Source: CAVPMW01 sp963706515
Lineage (GTDB): Bacteria; Chloroflexota; Anaerolineae; Anaerolineales; UBA4823
Direction: 5' to 3'
Assembly: GCA_963706515.1 (NCBI GenBank)
Contig: CAVPMW010000007.1
Span: 186,001 to 250,000 of the forward strand
Length of the DNA stretch: 64,000 bases
Shown one piece after another: positions 56,624 to 64,000 of the stretch. How positions within the stretch are numbered: the first letter of the stretch is position 1; each line of letters starts with the position of its first letter. Under the pieces are notes generated by a model, which made no database searches, was not told the DNA's origin, and saw only the letters and a list, made by a program, of their open reading frames with translations. The position numbers and the translations under genes are program-made.

Positions 56624-56932
56624 ATGTCTGAAGCATCCGATCCGGTCACTTTTGCTAAAGCCCTGGCAGACGACACCCGCCAGAAGATCATGAGCCTGTG
56701 CTGCTGCTGCTGGCTGAATGTCGGGGAGATTGTCGCCGCCATCAACGTCTCTCAACCCACCGTCTCGCACCACCTCAGCATCCTGCGTTCCGCCGGACTG
56801 GTGAATGTGCGCCGGGAAGGCAAGCAGGTCTATTACACGCTCAACCAGTCCCGTATGGCTGCCGGATGCTGCACCCTTGCCGAGACCTTTGCACCTGACC
56901 ACGAGCTGACCCTCACCGCCAGCGACGCATAA
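56624..56932 (+). CDS. ArsR-family regulator 2, cysteine-cluster type
   Basis: 102 residues from ATG 56624; a TTG start 15 bases earlier is possible but lacks support. Winged helix: FAKALADDTRQKIMSLCCCC, WLNVGEIVAAINVSQPTVSH, HLSILRSAGLVNVRREGKQV. Four consecutive Cys stand at the end of helix alpha 3 and a CC pair (AAGCCTL) near the C-terminus. This subgroup commonly precedes arsM in Chloroflexota and others. The cysteines would bind As(III) or methylated arsenic. It has its own promoter and is 60 bp upstream of arsM. Confidence 0.88.
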   Translation: MSEASDPVTFAKALADDTRQKIMSLCCCCWLNVGEIVAAINVSQPTVSHHLSILRSAGLVNVRREGKQVYYTLNQSRMAAGCCTLAETFAPDHELTLTASDA

Positions 56933-56992
56933 TTTTTTTGGGATCAAACATAGAAATATGTCAATATATCAATAATAAGAAGGGAAACAATC

Positions 56993-57832
56993 ATGTCTGC
57001 ACCCACCTCCTCCGAAGATATCCGCCCGTACGTGCGCGAGCATTACGGCAAAATCGCGGAGAGCTTCACACCAGATAGCTCCACCAGCTGCTGCTCCTCC
57101 TCCGCTTCAAGCTGCTGCAATTCAGAGAGCCAGCTCATCCAGCTCTACGATACCCCCGATGCTTTACAGCTTCCCAGCGAAGTCACCGGCCTCTCCCTCG
57201 GCTGCGGCGATCCGGTCACCCTGGCAGAGCTCCTACCAGGGCAGACCGTTCTCGACCTGGGCTCGGGCGGCGGGATCGACTGCTTCCTCGCAGCCCGCCA
57301 GGTCGGACCCACGGGCCGGGTGATTGGCGTGGATATGACCCCCGCCATGCTGGAAAAAGCTCGCCTCAATAAAGACAAGCTGGACGCTGATAACGTAGAG
57401 TTCCGTCTGGGCGAGATCGAGCACCTCCCTGTCGCTGACGCCAGTGTAGATGTCATCATCTCCAACTGCGTGATCAACCTCAGTCCCGACAAGTCCCAGG
57501 TGATGCGCGAAGCCTACCGGGTGTTGAAGCCCGGCGGCAGGCTGGCGGTCAGCGACATGGTCACCGACGGGCCGCTCCCAGATGAGGTCAAAACCAGCCT
57601 GAGCGAATGGGCTGGTTGTGTAGCCGGAGCACCGGACCGGCAGGAGTATATTAAATTCATCCAGGAGGCTGGCTTTAATGATGTCAAGCTTACGGCTACC
57701 TACTTCCCGCAGGAGACGGTGGACGAAGCCTTAGAGTCGCTGGATGAGAGCTTGCGCGTTCAGGTCGCTGGCGACGAAAGCCTTTACAAGGCGGTATTCA
57801 GCGCTCGCATCACTGCTCGTAAGCCTGATTAA
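56993..57832 (+). CDS. arsM: Arsenite S-adenosylmethionine methyltransferase
   Basis: 279 residues. SAM-binding motif TVLDLGSGGGIDCFLAARQV, then VIGVDMTPAMLEKARLNKDK. Arsenic-binding Cys residues are in IISNCVINLSPDKSQVMREA and EWAGCVAGAPDRQEYIKFIQ. An N-terminal low-complexity insert with two CC pairs (STSCCSS; SSCCNSES) may hold additional As(III). It methylates As(III) to mono-, di- and trimethylarsenic, detoxifying by volatilisation or forming toxic MAs(III), depending on species. Cotranscribed with arsR2; followed by the stem CCCCTTCC/GGAAGGGG at 57866-57885. Confidence 0.93.
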   Translation: MSAPTSSEDIRPYVREHYGKIAESFTPDSSTSCCSSSASSCCNSESQLIQLYDTPDALQLPSEVTGLSLGCGDPVTLAELLPGQTVLDLGSGGGIDCFLAARQVGPTGRVIGVDMTPAMLEKARLNKDKLDADNVEFRLGEIEHLPVADASVDVIISNCVINLSPDKSQVMREAYRVLKPGGRLAVSDMVTDGPLPDEVKTSLSEWAGCVAGAPDRQEYIKFIQEAGFNDVKLTATYFPQETVDEALESLDESLRVQVAGDESLYKAVFSARITARKPD

Positions 57833-57865
57833 AAAACCAATCCCCGACGATGCAGTAAATCGTCG

Positions 57866-57950
57866 CCCCTTCCCGCCGGAAGGGGGAATCAATTCCAAAA
57901 CCGAGGCTCAGGTGGCGCTAAGCGCCACCTGGGTCTCGTTTTCGGAAATT
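57866..57950. terminator. Two hairpins after arsM, second a member of the CCGAAAA-armed family
   Basis: First CCCCTTCC-CGCC-GGAAGGGG (57866-57885). Then at 57891-57950 an imperfect long stem whose inner part CAGGTGGCGC-TAA-GCGCCACCTG is perfect and whose right outer arm CTCGTTTTCGGAAATT matches the hairpin at 41369. Confidence 0.65.
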
Positions 57951-58027
57951 TTCCCTGGGCCGTCGTTTATCTTAGGTAGACAGCTTGCTCTTATGTTATA
58001 AATACCCCATCTGGCTCTAGTACTTGA

Positions 58028-58174
58028 AGTGGCTTAAGCTCAGCCCGGTCCTCTCTCTCAGGAGGCCGGTTGAAGCCGCTAAGTACAGTCAAATAAATTC
58101 TGTTGGATGTTCAAGGATTTTCCAAGGCTAATAATCGAAGCGCCATCGCTCATAAGTTTTGTGACTGTACTTAG
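58028..58174 (+). promoter_or_regulatory. Structured leader upstream of zwf
   Basis: Stem AGTGGCTT (58028) / AAGCCGCT (58073) with an inner CCGG-rich stem, directly joined to a perfect 13-bp inverted repeat CTAAGTACAGTCA (58079) / TGACTGTACTTAG (58162) spanning 70 bases. It ends 19 nt before the zwf ATG, so the right arm is near the ribosome site. Confidence 0.45.
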
Positions 58175-58193
58175 AAAGATTGGTGGAACCCGT

Positions 58194-59651
58194 ATGGAAA
58201 ACCTTCCCTATTCGATTGTGATCTTCGGCGCGACGGGCGACCTCACCCACCGCAAACTGATCCCAGCCCTGTACAATTTGTACCGGAAAAACCGCCTGCC
58301 ATCGACATTCCATATTGTTGGCTTTGCCCGCCGGCCTTATACCGATGAGATATTTCGCGAGAAGATGCTCGATGGTATCCACGAGTTCAGCCCGCAGACT
58401 TTCGAGCCGGAACTATGGGAGAAATTCTCCTGCAATTTATATTACTCCCAGGGCAATCTGGACGTCCTGGAAGACTACGAAAAATTGCAGGCATTTCTAT
58501 GGAAGCTGGAAGGCGGCGCCGCAAATCGCCTGTATTATGCTGCCACTGCGCCGGAGTTTTTCCCTGCAATCGTCCGCTCCCTGGGAGATACCGGCATGGC
58601 TTCAGCAGGTGTGAGCCAGCGCAATATCGTTATCGAAAAGCCTTTTGGTGACGATCTTGCCAGCGCACGCGAGCTCAACCAGATCATCCATACAGTGTTT
58701 AACGAAAACCAGGTCTACCGGATCGACCATTATTTAGGTAAGGAAACAGCACAGAATATCCTGTTCTTCCGCTTTGCCAATACCATCTTCGAGCCGGTGT
58801 GGAACCGCAATTACGTTGCGGACATCCAAATTACCGTTGCTGAAGATTTGGATGTTGGTCACCGGGCAGACTATTACGACACCTCAGGGGTCTGGCGGGA
58901 TATGTTCCAGAATCATTTGATGCAGCTCTTCACCCTGGTGGCGATGGAACCGCCCATCTCGTTTCAGGCGGATGAGCTGCGCGATGAAAAAGTGAAAGTA
59001 CTCCGCGCCGTCCAGCCGCTCACCAGAGCGAATACCGCCTGCGGACAGTACGAGGGTTATTGTAATACTACCGGTGTGGCTCCCGGCTCGCAAACAGCTA
59101 CGTACGGAGCATTGAAGCTTTTCGTCGATAACTGGCGCTGGCAAGGGGTGCCGTTCTACCTCCGCTCGGGCAAAGCCCTGGCAGGAAAATGCACCGAGAT
59201 CGTCATCGAGTTCAAATCCCCACCCCACCTGATGTTCCACCTCAATTCGAGTTCTATGTTTACCCCAAATATGATCTCTATGTGCATCCAGCCGGACGAA
59301 GGCATCCATCTAAACTTTGAGACGAAGCTGCCAGACTCGCTCCAGGATTTCCGAGCGGTGGATATGGAGTTCCATTATCGCAGCTCATTCGGCGACGGGG
59401 TCATCCCCGAAGCCTACGAGCGTTTACTGATGGATGCTCTAAAAAGCGACGCCTCTTTGTTTGCAAGGCACGACGAGATTGAGCTGGCCTGGCAGCTGAT
59501 GGACCCGCTCATCCAATCCGGTTGTTACGCGGAGTTTGGCGACCTTCCCAGCTACCCTAAAGGCAGCTGGGGACCGCAGGAGGCTGAAGAGCTGCTGTCC
59601 CGCGACGGTCACGTCTGGCGCCTGGGCTGCATCGATCATCCGGAAGAATAG
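58194..59651 (+). CDS. zwf: Glucose-6-phosphate 1-dehydrogenase
   Basis: 485 residues from ATG 58194. An upstream in-frame extension of 29 residues has no family similarity. NADP motif IVIFGATGDLTHRKLIPALY, active site VYRIDHYLGKETAQNILFFR (catalytic His/Lys region), and WNRNYVADIQITVAEDLDVG. The length is normal for bacterial G6PD. It oxidises glucose-6-phosphate to 6-phosphogluconolactone, feeding the pentose phosphate or Entner-Doudoroff path; KDPG aldolase is in the locus at 38110. No strong Shine-Dalgarno sequence is present (TGGTGGAACCCGT), and the leader contains inverted repeats. Confidence 0.94.
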   Translation: MENLPYSIVIFGATGDLTHRKLIPALYNLYRKNRLPSTFHIVGFARRPYTDEIFREKMLDGIHEFSPQTFEPELWEKFSCNLYYSQGNLDVLEDYEKLQAFLWKLEGGAANRLYYAATAPEFFPAIVRSLGDTGMASAGVSQRNIVIEKPFGDDLASARELNQIIHTVFNENQVYRIDHYLGKETAQNILFFRFANTIFEPVWNRNYVADIQITVAEDLDVGHRADYYDTSGVWRDMFQNHLMQLFTLVAMEPPISFQADELRDEKVKVLRAVQPLTRANTACGQYEGYCNTTGVAPGSQTATYGALKLFVDNWRWQGVPFYLRSGKALAGKCTEIVIEFKSPPHLMFHLNSSSMFTPNMISMCIQPDEGIHLNFETKLPDSLQDFRAVDMEFHYRSSFGDGVIPEAYERLLMDALKSDASLFARHDEIELAWQLMDPLIQSGCYAEFGDLPSYPKGSWGPQEAEELLSRDGHVWRLGCIDHPEE

Positions 59652-59679
59652 ACTGTCCCTTTTCAAAGGGCTCGCCCCT

Positions 59680-60768
59680 CTATGAAAGTGGCGTCTCGGC
59701 TGCGGTGCTCAGACCGGCGTGCCCCCTTTTTTTATAATGGATGGTCGAACACTGGCGCAGGCGTTCGGCCGCTTGCTCGGCAGTCAGGTCGCGCTGGGCT
59801 TCCGCCAACAGCTCATACCCCACCATGAACTTTTTGACGGTGGCTGAGCGCAGCAAGGGTGGGTAAAAATGAGCGTGGAGCTGCCAACCTGGATAGTCGT
59901 GTCCATCCGTCGGAGCTCCATGCCAGCCCATCGAATAGGGGAACGAGGTCTCAAACAAATTATCGTAGCGGGTGAGCAAGTTTTTCAGGATCTCAGCCAG
60001 CGCACCTCGTTCGGAGCTATCCAAATCTGCCAGCCGTTGGACCGGGCGGTGCGGTAAAAGCATCGTTTCGAAGGGCCAGATCGCCCAAAAGGGAACCAGG
60101 GCTGACCAACTCTCGTTATTTTCTACCAGCCGCTCTCCGCTTTGCATTTCGGCAGCCAGGTAGTCGCTTAACAATGGGCGGCTGTGCTCGTCAAAATATG
60201 CTTCCTGGCGGAGCAGCTCCTTGGCTGGCTCGTTTGGGAGCTGGTCGCTGGCCCATACCTGCCCGTGGGGGTGTGGGTTCGAACAGCCCATGATCGCCCC
60301 TTTATTCTCGAATATCTGCACCCAACGGTACTTCTCCCCCAGCTCAGCCAGCTGCCTGGTCCACACCTCGACCACTTCCAGGATACTCTCGCGGCTCATC
60401 TCAGGCAGGGTCAAGTCGTGGCGCGGCGAGAAACAGATCACCCGGCAGGTGCCATGCACGGGTTGAGCTTCCAGCAGATCTCCCCTTGACTCATGAAGCA
60501 TCGGCGAATCGGGAAGCAGGGCGGAGAAATCGTTGGTGAATACAAATGTGGAAGAATACTGCGGGTTGCGCGCCCCGCCGGCTCGCTCGTTCCCCGGGCA
60601 CAAATAGCAGCTGGGATCGTAGGCAGGCAGGTCTTCAGCGGGCAGCCGTTCTACCTGACCTTGCCAGGGTCGCCGCGCCCGGTGAGGCGAGACCAGCACC
60701 CATTCGCCGGTCAGCTGGTTCAATCTTCGGTGCGGGAAATCCGCACGATCACCAGTAGTGGTGGACAT
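59680..60768 (-). CDS. galT: Galactose-1-phosphate uridylyltransferase
   Basis: 362 residues. GalT signature NPHPHGQVWASDQLPNEPAK (HxHxQ, covalent His). Zinc-site blocks CYLCPGNERAGG (CxxC) near residue 54 and MGWHGAPTDGHDYPGWQLHA at the second half. It converts galactose-1-phosphate and UDP-glucose to glucose-1-phosphate and UDP-galactose (Leloir pathway). It starts inside the end of the upstream aldo/keto reductase (20-bp overlap), so the two are coupled. Together with the galactokinase-like gene at 47674 it supports galactose use; no galE is in the window. Confidence 0.95.
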   Translation of the reverse strand: MSTTTGDRADFPHRRLNQLTGEWVLVSPHRARRPWQGQVERLPAEDLPAYDPSCYLCPGNERAGGARNPQYSSTFVFTNDFSALLPDSPMLHESRGDLLEAQPVHGTCRVICFSPRHDLTLPEMSRESILEVVEVWTRQLAELGEKYRWVQIFENKGAIMGCSNPHPHGQVWASDQLPNEPAKELLRQEAYFDEHSRPLLSDYLAAEMQSGERLVENNESWSALVPFWAIWPFETMLLPHRPVQRLADLDSSERGALAEILKNLLTRYDNLFETSFPYSMGWHGAPTDGHDYPGWQLHAHFYPPLLRSATVKKFMVGYELLAEAQRDLTAEQAAERLRQCSTIHYKKRGHAGLSTAAETPLS

Positions 60769-61732
60769 GCTCGCGGATCATAGAGTTATAGATCGTATTA
60801 ACCGCGGCCATGGTCTGCGGGGTAAGCGGCGGCAGATCGGCTGCCAGGACATTCTCCTGCACCTGCTCCGGTCGTTTTGCGCCTGGAATGGGACAGCTTA
60901 CCGCCTCGAACATCAGAATCCAGCGCAGGGCAAACTGGGCCATCGTCCACCCGGGTGGGACGAGCGGGCGCAGCTGCTCAACCGCACTCAATCCCAGCGC
61001 GTAATCGACCCCAGAAAAGGTTTCGCCACGGTCAAATGACTCCCCCTTGCGATTGTAAGTGCGATGATCGCTGGCTTCGAATTGCGAATCGGCTTTCATC
61101 TTTCCAGCCAGCATGCCGGAGGAAAGAGGCACACGGGCCAGGACGGCGACCTGCTTTTGCTGTGCCTGGGGGAAGAACAGCTCGCTCGGGCGCTGCCGGA
61201 ATATATTAAAGATGATCTGCACCGACTGCACACCGGGGAATTCAATCGCTTTCAAGGCTTCTTCGACCCGTTCCACGCTCACCCCGTAGAAGTGGATCTT
61301 TCCTGCCGCTGCCAGATCATCCAGGACAGCGAAAACTTCCGGCATGTAATATACCTCCGTCGGCGGACAATGCAGCTGCAGCAGATCGATCGTCTCCACT
61401 TTCAGGTTGAGCAGGCTGCGTTCGATGAATGCCGTCAGGTTTTTCCGGTTATATCCTGCAGCAGTATGCGGATCCAACCTGCGCCCGGCTTTCGTGAGGA
61501 CATAGAAATGCTCGCTGCGCTCTTTACGCAGCTGAGCAAGGAGCCGCTCGCTGGACCCGTCCCCGTAAACGTCAGCAGTGTCGAACAGGTTTACCCCCAG
61601 GTCCACCGCTTTATGCAGCGCCCGCAAAGAATCGCGATCGTCGACTTCTCCCCAGGCACCGCCAATAGCCCATGCACCAAAGCTGACCGCAGATACCTGC
61701 CAGCCCGTCCTACCAAACGCTCGATATTCCAT
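60749..61732 (-). CDS. Aldo/keto reductase, general stress protein 69 type
   Basis: 327 residues from ATG 61732, chosen because GGAAGGAGATGACCTG precedes it. MEYRAFGRTGWQVSAVSFGA is the typical start. Catalytic residues: Asp and Tyr in NLFDTADVYGDGSSERLLA, Lys in YVLTKAGRRLD, His in LLQLHCPPTEV. NADPH end: CPIPGAKRPEQVQENVLAAD. Such enzymes reduce aldehydes and keto-sugars. The overlap with galT suggests a linked role in galactose or aldose metabolism. Confidence 0.9.
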   Translation of the reverse strand: MEYRAFGRTGWQVSAVSFGAWAIGGAWGEVDDRDSLRALHKAVDLGVNLFDTADVYGDGSSERLLAQLRKERSEHFYVLTKAGRRLDPHTAAGYNRKNLTAFIERSLLNLKVETIDLLQLHCPPTEVYYMPEVFAVLDDLAAAGKIHFYGVSVERVEEALKAIEFPGVQSVQIIFNIFRQRPSELFFPQAQQKQVAVLARVPLSSGMLAGKMKADSQFEASDHRTYNRKGESFDRGETFSGVDYALGLSAVEQLRPLVPPGWTMAQFALRWILMFEAVSCPIPGAKRPEQVQENVLAADLPPLTPQTMAAVNTIYNSMIREHVHHYW

Positions 61733-61779
61733 CAGGTCATCTCCTTCCAAAAATATTATATTCCAGTAGCGTCAATCGA

Positions 61780-62289
61780 TCAGTGCTGTAATGGCCTGGG
61801 CGGCTTCCTGATCCTTTTTATGGTTCCATCAATTGGAACAACGCTGATCGAGCCATCTGTCTCCAGCACGGCAAGCTCGACATTCTTAATCTCTAATATT
61901 CCGTGTTCACGGAGCGCAGCTTGCAGGGTCTGATCGTCTATCCCTTCGCTCCTTAAGTGTTTCGGAATCGTCTCTCCGTGCTGGATGAGCACTGTGGGTG
62001 AACCCTCCACTAATCCCCTCAGGAACGGCCAGCGCAGGCGGAGCCTGGCTACGATGAAATTCAGCCCGATGAGGGTAATCGCCGCCAGAAGACCACCGAT
62101 TAATGAGGTGTCCGGACCCACCATGGCATTCTGCACGGCATTTGCTACCAATAACAAGACTACCAGGTCAAAGAGCGTCAGCTGGCCGATCTCGCGTTTA
62201 CCCGCCAGACGCATAAACAGCAGCACAAAAACGTAGATGACTGCTGTTCGTAATATGATTTCAAATGCCTGTGTACCCAGTGTAAACAT
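61780..62289 (-). CDS. DUF421 (YetF-like) membrane protein
   Basis: 169 residues. Three N-terminal hydrophobic segments (TAVIYVFVLLFMRLAGKREI, FDLVVLLLVANAVQNAMVGP, LIGGLLAAITLIGLNFIVAR) followed by a cytosolic domain with VEGSPTVLIQHGETIPKHLR, the conserved DUF421 block. Related proteins in Bacillus affect spore germination; molecular function unknown. AATGGAGGGGAAATG gives a good ribosome site on the minus strand. It lies directly after the P-type ATPase remnant (47-bp gap). Confidence 0.88.
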   Translation of the reverse strand: MFTLGTQAFEIILRTAVIYVFVLLFMRLAGKREIGQLTLFDLVVLLLVANAVQNAMVGPDTSLIGGLLAAITLIGLNFIVARLRLRWPFLRGLVEGSPTVLIQHGETIPKHLRSEGIDDQTLQAALREHGILEIKNVELAVLETDGSISVVPIDGTIKRIRKPPRPLQH

Positions 62290-62335
62290 TTCCCCTCCAT
62301 TACTTACTCAGCGGATAGGATCGCAAGAAGTCTGG

Positions 62336-62728
62336 TCAAGAAGCCGGATATGCGACCACCGATTTTATCGTGACCTGGGCGCGCAGCTTTTCAGCCGCCT
62401 GGCTTGCCCGGTACTCCTGGAACGTGCTTAACTGCGCACTCGCTATTACGATGAGTAAAATAATTCCGGCGTCGAGCCAATCCTGGACAATCCCCGAAAC
62501 GATGGTGGCAACCAACAATATAATGATGATCGGGTTTTTAAATTGCCGGATAAAAATTCCGAATGCTGTGGATCGTTCTTTGGTCTTTAACAGGTTTGGA
62601 CCGTAACGCGCCAGGCGGGCTGCTGCCTCAGCCGGTGAGAGCCCTCTGTCTGAGCTCTCAAGATCTTCGAGCAGTTCTGCTTGAGGAATGCTCCAATACT
62701 TGTCTATGTGAGGTGATGCCTGATCCAT
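62336..62728 (-). pseudogene. Truncated P-type ATPase (Mg/Ca-transporter N-terminal fragment)
   Basis: 130 residues matching only the N-terminus of an MgtA/PMR1-like P-type ATPase (normally ~850-900 residues): cation-ATPase N domain (YWSIPQAELLEDLESSDRGL; LSPAEAAARLARYGPNLLK), then TM1-TM2 (IIIILLVATIVSGIVQDWLD and following) and the start of the actuator domain (FQEYRASQAAEKLRAQVTIK). It stops at TGA after ten unrelated residues. No phosphorylation DKTGT motif or later parts follow; DUF421 starts 47 bp on. A large deletion, not a single frameshift, explains this. The fragment could still be expressed as a two-helix membrane peptide. Confidence 0.75.
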
Positions 62729-62782
62729 AACTCTGCTGGGCGAGGCCGGGATAGGATTGTTCGGTAAAACTAAATTAGAACT

Positions 62783-62872
62783 TATCCGAAAATACGAGGG
62801 GTTCCGATTTTGTGGTGTGTGCGGCTTCGCCGCACACACCACAAAATCGGTTCTCCCGTCCATTTTCGGATA
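62783..62872. repeat. Large palindrome with 22-bp perfect inner arms
   Basis: Inner arms 62804-62825 and 62829-62850 are perfect reverse complements with a 3-nt loop; outer arms TATCCGAAAAT (62783) / ATTTTCGGATA (62862) are perfect over 11 bp. The outer arm resembles TTCCGAAAA of the hairpins at 41369 and 57891. It separates the S41 protease stop side from the ATPase fragment. Confidence 0.7.
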
Positions 62873-62929
62873 GATACTTAATAGATCAAATCGTCCACCA
62901 TTTTACATGATTTTTCCTTTGCGCGCCTT

Positions 62930-64000
62930 TTATTTGCTCAGCAGATCTAATCCCCTGGCTAGCTGAGTATCATCGGCGATCTTCCATGCATCGACTGTCA
63001 TATTCTGCTCTGCAGTGGGAAGTAGCGCAGTGGTGTTCTCTCCCAGGCTGGCAGTAATATCCGGGACAATCCCCTGGTGCCAGATGACCCGTCCTTTGGG
63101 CGTCAGCCATTCTTCGGTAGCCAATAACACAGCAGATTTGTCGGAAAGGGAGAACTCGTTCAATACTGTACCGGTTCCAAAAGTCGTCTCGCCTACCAGC
63201 TTTGCCCGACCAGCATCCTGCAGCGCTCCGGAGACAATCTCTGATGCACTGGCGGAGCCATTGTTGATCAGGACCACCATTGGCAGATCAGTAGCCAGAC
63301 CACCTTTCTGCACAGGAACATTCGTCACTTTTCCATTGGAGTCCTTCTCTTGCAGTACAATCCCATCCTTCAAGAACTGGCTGGTAACCGAAACTGCTTC
63401 GCCCAATAACCCACCAGGATTGTTCCGCAGGTCTAAAATAATCCCTGCAGCGCCTGCCTTGCGGATATCTTTCAACGCTGTTTTAAGCTCGTCCGCTATG
63501 CCGCCCCGAAAAGCCGCAATACGCAAGTGAGCTACTTTGGTCCCCGGGATCATTGCCCAGCTGACAGAATTCAGGCGGATTCGAGCGCGGGTAATCGTCA
63601 AATCTATCTTTTTACCCGTCGCCGGGTCTTGGAATTGAATGCGCACCTGTGTCCCTGCGGGTCCCATGATGCGCCCGACAACATCGCCGAGCGGCAGCCC
63701 GGTGACGTCTTCCCCGTCCACCTTTAAAATGATATAACCTGGTTTTACCCCGGCTTTGAGTGCAGGTGAGCCATCCATGGGAGCTACAATGACCACATGC
63801 CCGTCCTTAGGTTCAACCTCCGCCCCAATCCCTTCAAATTCGCCCTTGTTGAAATCATGCTCGGACTGCACTACTTCCGGCGGCATAAAGCGGCTGTGCC
63901 CTGTGTCTCCCAAAGCATCTACCATCCCGCTGATCGCTCCGTAAACCAATTTTTGGGGGTCCAGCCCGGCGCGTTCAACATAATGCTGCTGGATGACGTT
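62930..64000 (-). CDS. S41-family C-terminal processing protease (N-terminus beyond window)
   Basis: At least 356 residues, open to the right edge. CtpA-like order: helical start (VYGAISGMVDALGDTGHSRF), PDZ domain (GIGAEVEPKDGHVVIVAPMD, then SPALKAGVKPGYIILKVDGE), and the S41 catalytic core: ILDLRNNPGGLLGEAVSVTS, then VVLINNGSASASEIVSGALQ with the nucleophilic Ser in SASASE. The usual catalytic Lys motif FGKG reads FGTG here (VGETTFGTGTVLNEFSLSDK), so the Ser/Lys dyad is altered. The end VIWHQGIVPDITASLGE is typical. Presumably exported or membrane-anchored; the signal region lies outside. Confidence 0.9.
   Translation of the reverse strand, partial: NVIQQHYVERAGLDPQKLVYGAISGMVDALGDTGHSRFMPPEVVQSEHDFNKGEFEGIGAEVEPKDGHVVIVAPMDGSPALKAGVKPGYIILKVDGEDVTGLPLGDVVGRIMGPAGTQVRIQFQDPATGKKIDLTITRARIRLNSVSWAMIPGTKVAHLRIAAFRGGIADELKTALKDIRKAGAAGIILDLRNNPGGLLGEAVSVTSQFLKDGIVLQEKDSNGKVTNVPVQKGGLATDLPMVVLINNGSASASEIVSGALQDAGRAKLVGETTFGTGTVLNEFSLSDKSAVLLATEEWLTPKGRVIWHQGIVPDITASLGENTTALLPTAEQNMTVDAWKIADDTQLARGLDLLSK

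Overview
The window looks like a chromosomal stretch of a Chloroflexota bacterium, probably of the Anaerolineae. This placement is inferred from the gene repertoire: a large MalT-type LuxR regulator, a cysteine-rich ArsR next to arsM, an S41 protease with an FGTG variant, DUF6325/SHOCT/DUF1269 genes and a GRP-type sugar porter. No rRNA gene was seen and no tRNA was recognised. An important caveat is that at least twenty genes, mainly between 0.6 and 25 kb, carry single-base frameshifts, nearly all of them +1 insertions in otherwise well-conserved reading frames. This looks like uncorrected long-read error rather than gene decay, so the affected genes are annotated at their full extent.

Region by region. 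(1) 1-2.4 kb: end of a carbohydrate ABC importer (binding protein and two permeases). (2) 2.4-31.8 kb: an accessory island of stress-type small proteins (two DUF1269, DUF6325, SHOCT, HdeD-like, two META lipoproteins), three very large cytoplasmic arylsulfatases, a DHA2-type efflux pump, a SulP permease, two DUF2252 kinase-like proteins, a TRIC/UPF0126 channel, a MalT-like LuxR regulator, an alanine-rich repeat protein and an SLC13 transporter with regulatory RCK_C domains. Four promoter regions in this island share one unusual operator-like motif, TTGCACCNTTTTGGTGC, preceded by a third half-site. (3) 32.1-34.3 kb: a two-component system. (4) 34.3-51.5 kb: a catabolic locus of three transcription units for a sugar, polyol or cyclitol (dehydrogenases, PTE-type hydrolase, cupin phosphoglucose isomerase, KDPG aldolase, shikimate-dehydrogenase-like protein, three FGGY kinases, galactokinase-like GHMP kinase, GRP porter). 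All three units start at near-consensus sigma-70 promoters overlapped or followed by TGTAAT/ATTACA palindromes, and the GntR/HutC regulator is encoded in the locus. (5) 51.8-57.9 kb: an arsenic island: arsR, a lipoyl H-like protein, two DGC-type putative zinc proteins, OsmC, a small CXXC redox protein, ACR3, a 48-residue protein, a Fe-S protein, then a second arsR and arsM. (6) 58-64 kb: zwf, then on the minus strand galT, an aldo/keto reductase, DUF421, a remnant of an Mg-type P-ATPase and the start-truncated S41 protease.

How the parts may work together (inference): the sugar locus oxidises a polyol-like substrate and feeds KDPG aldolase and the hexose-phosphate pool, with zwf and galT nearby. 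The arsenic island couples efflux (ACR3) and methylation (ArsM) to unusual sulfur/lipoyl/redox proteins. The arylsulfatase/stress island is the best candidate for an undescribed system, with cytosolic sulfate-ester hydrolysis, anion transport and envelope-stress proteins placed under a shared operator.
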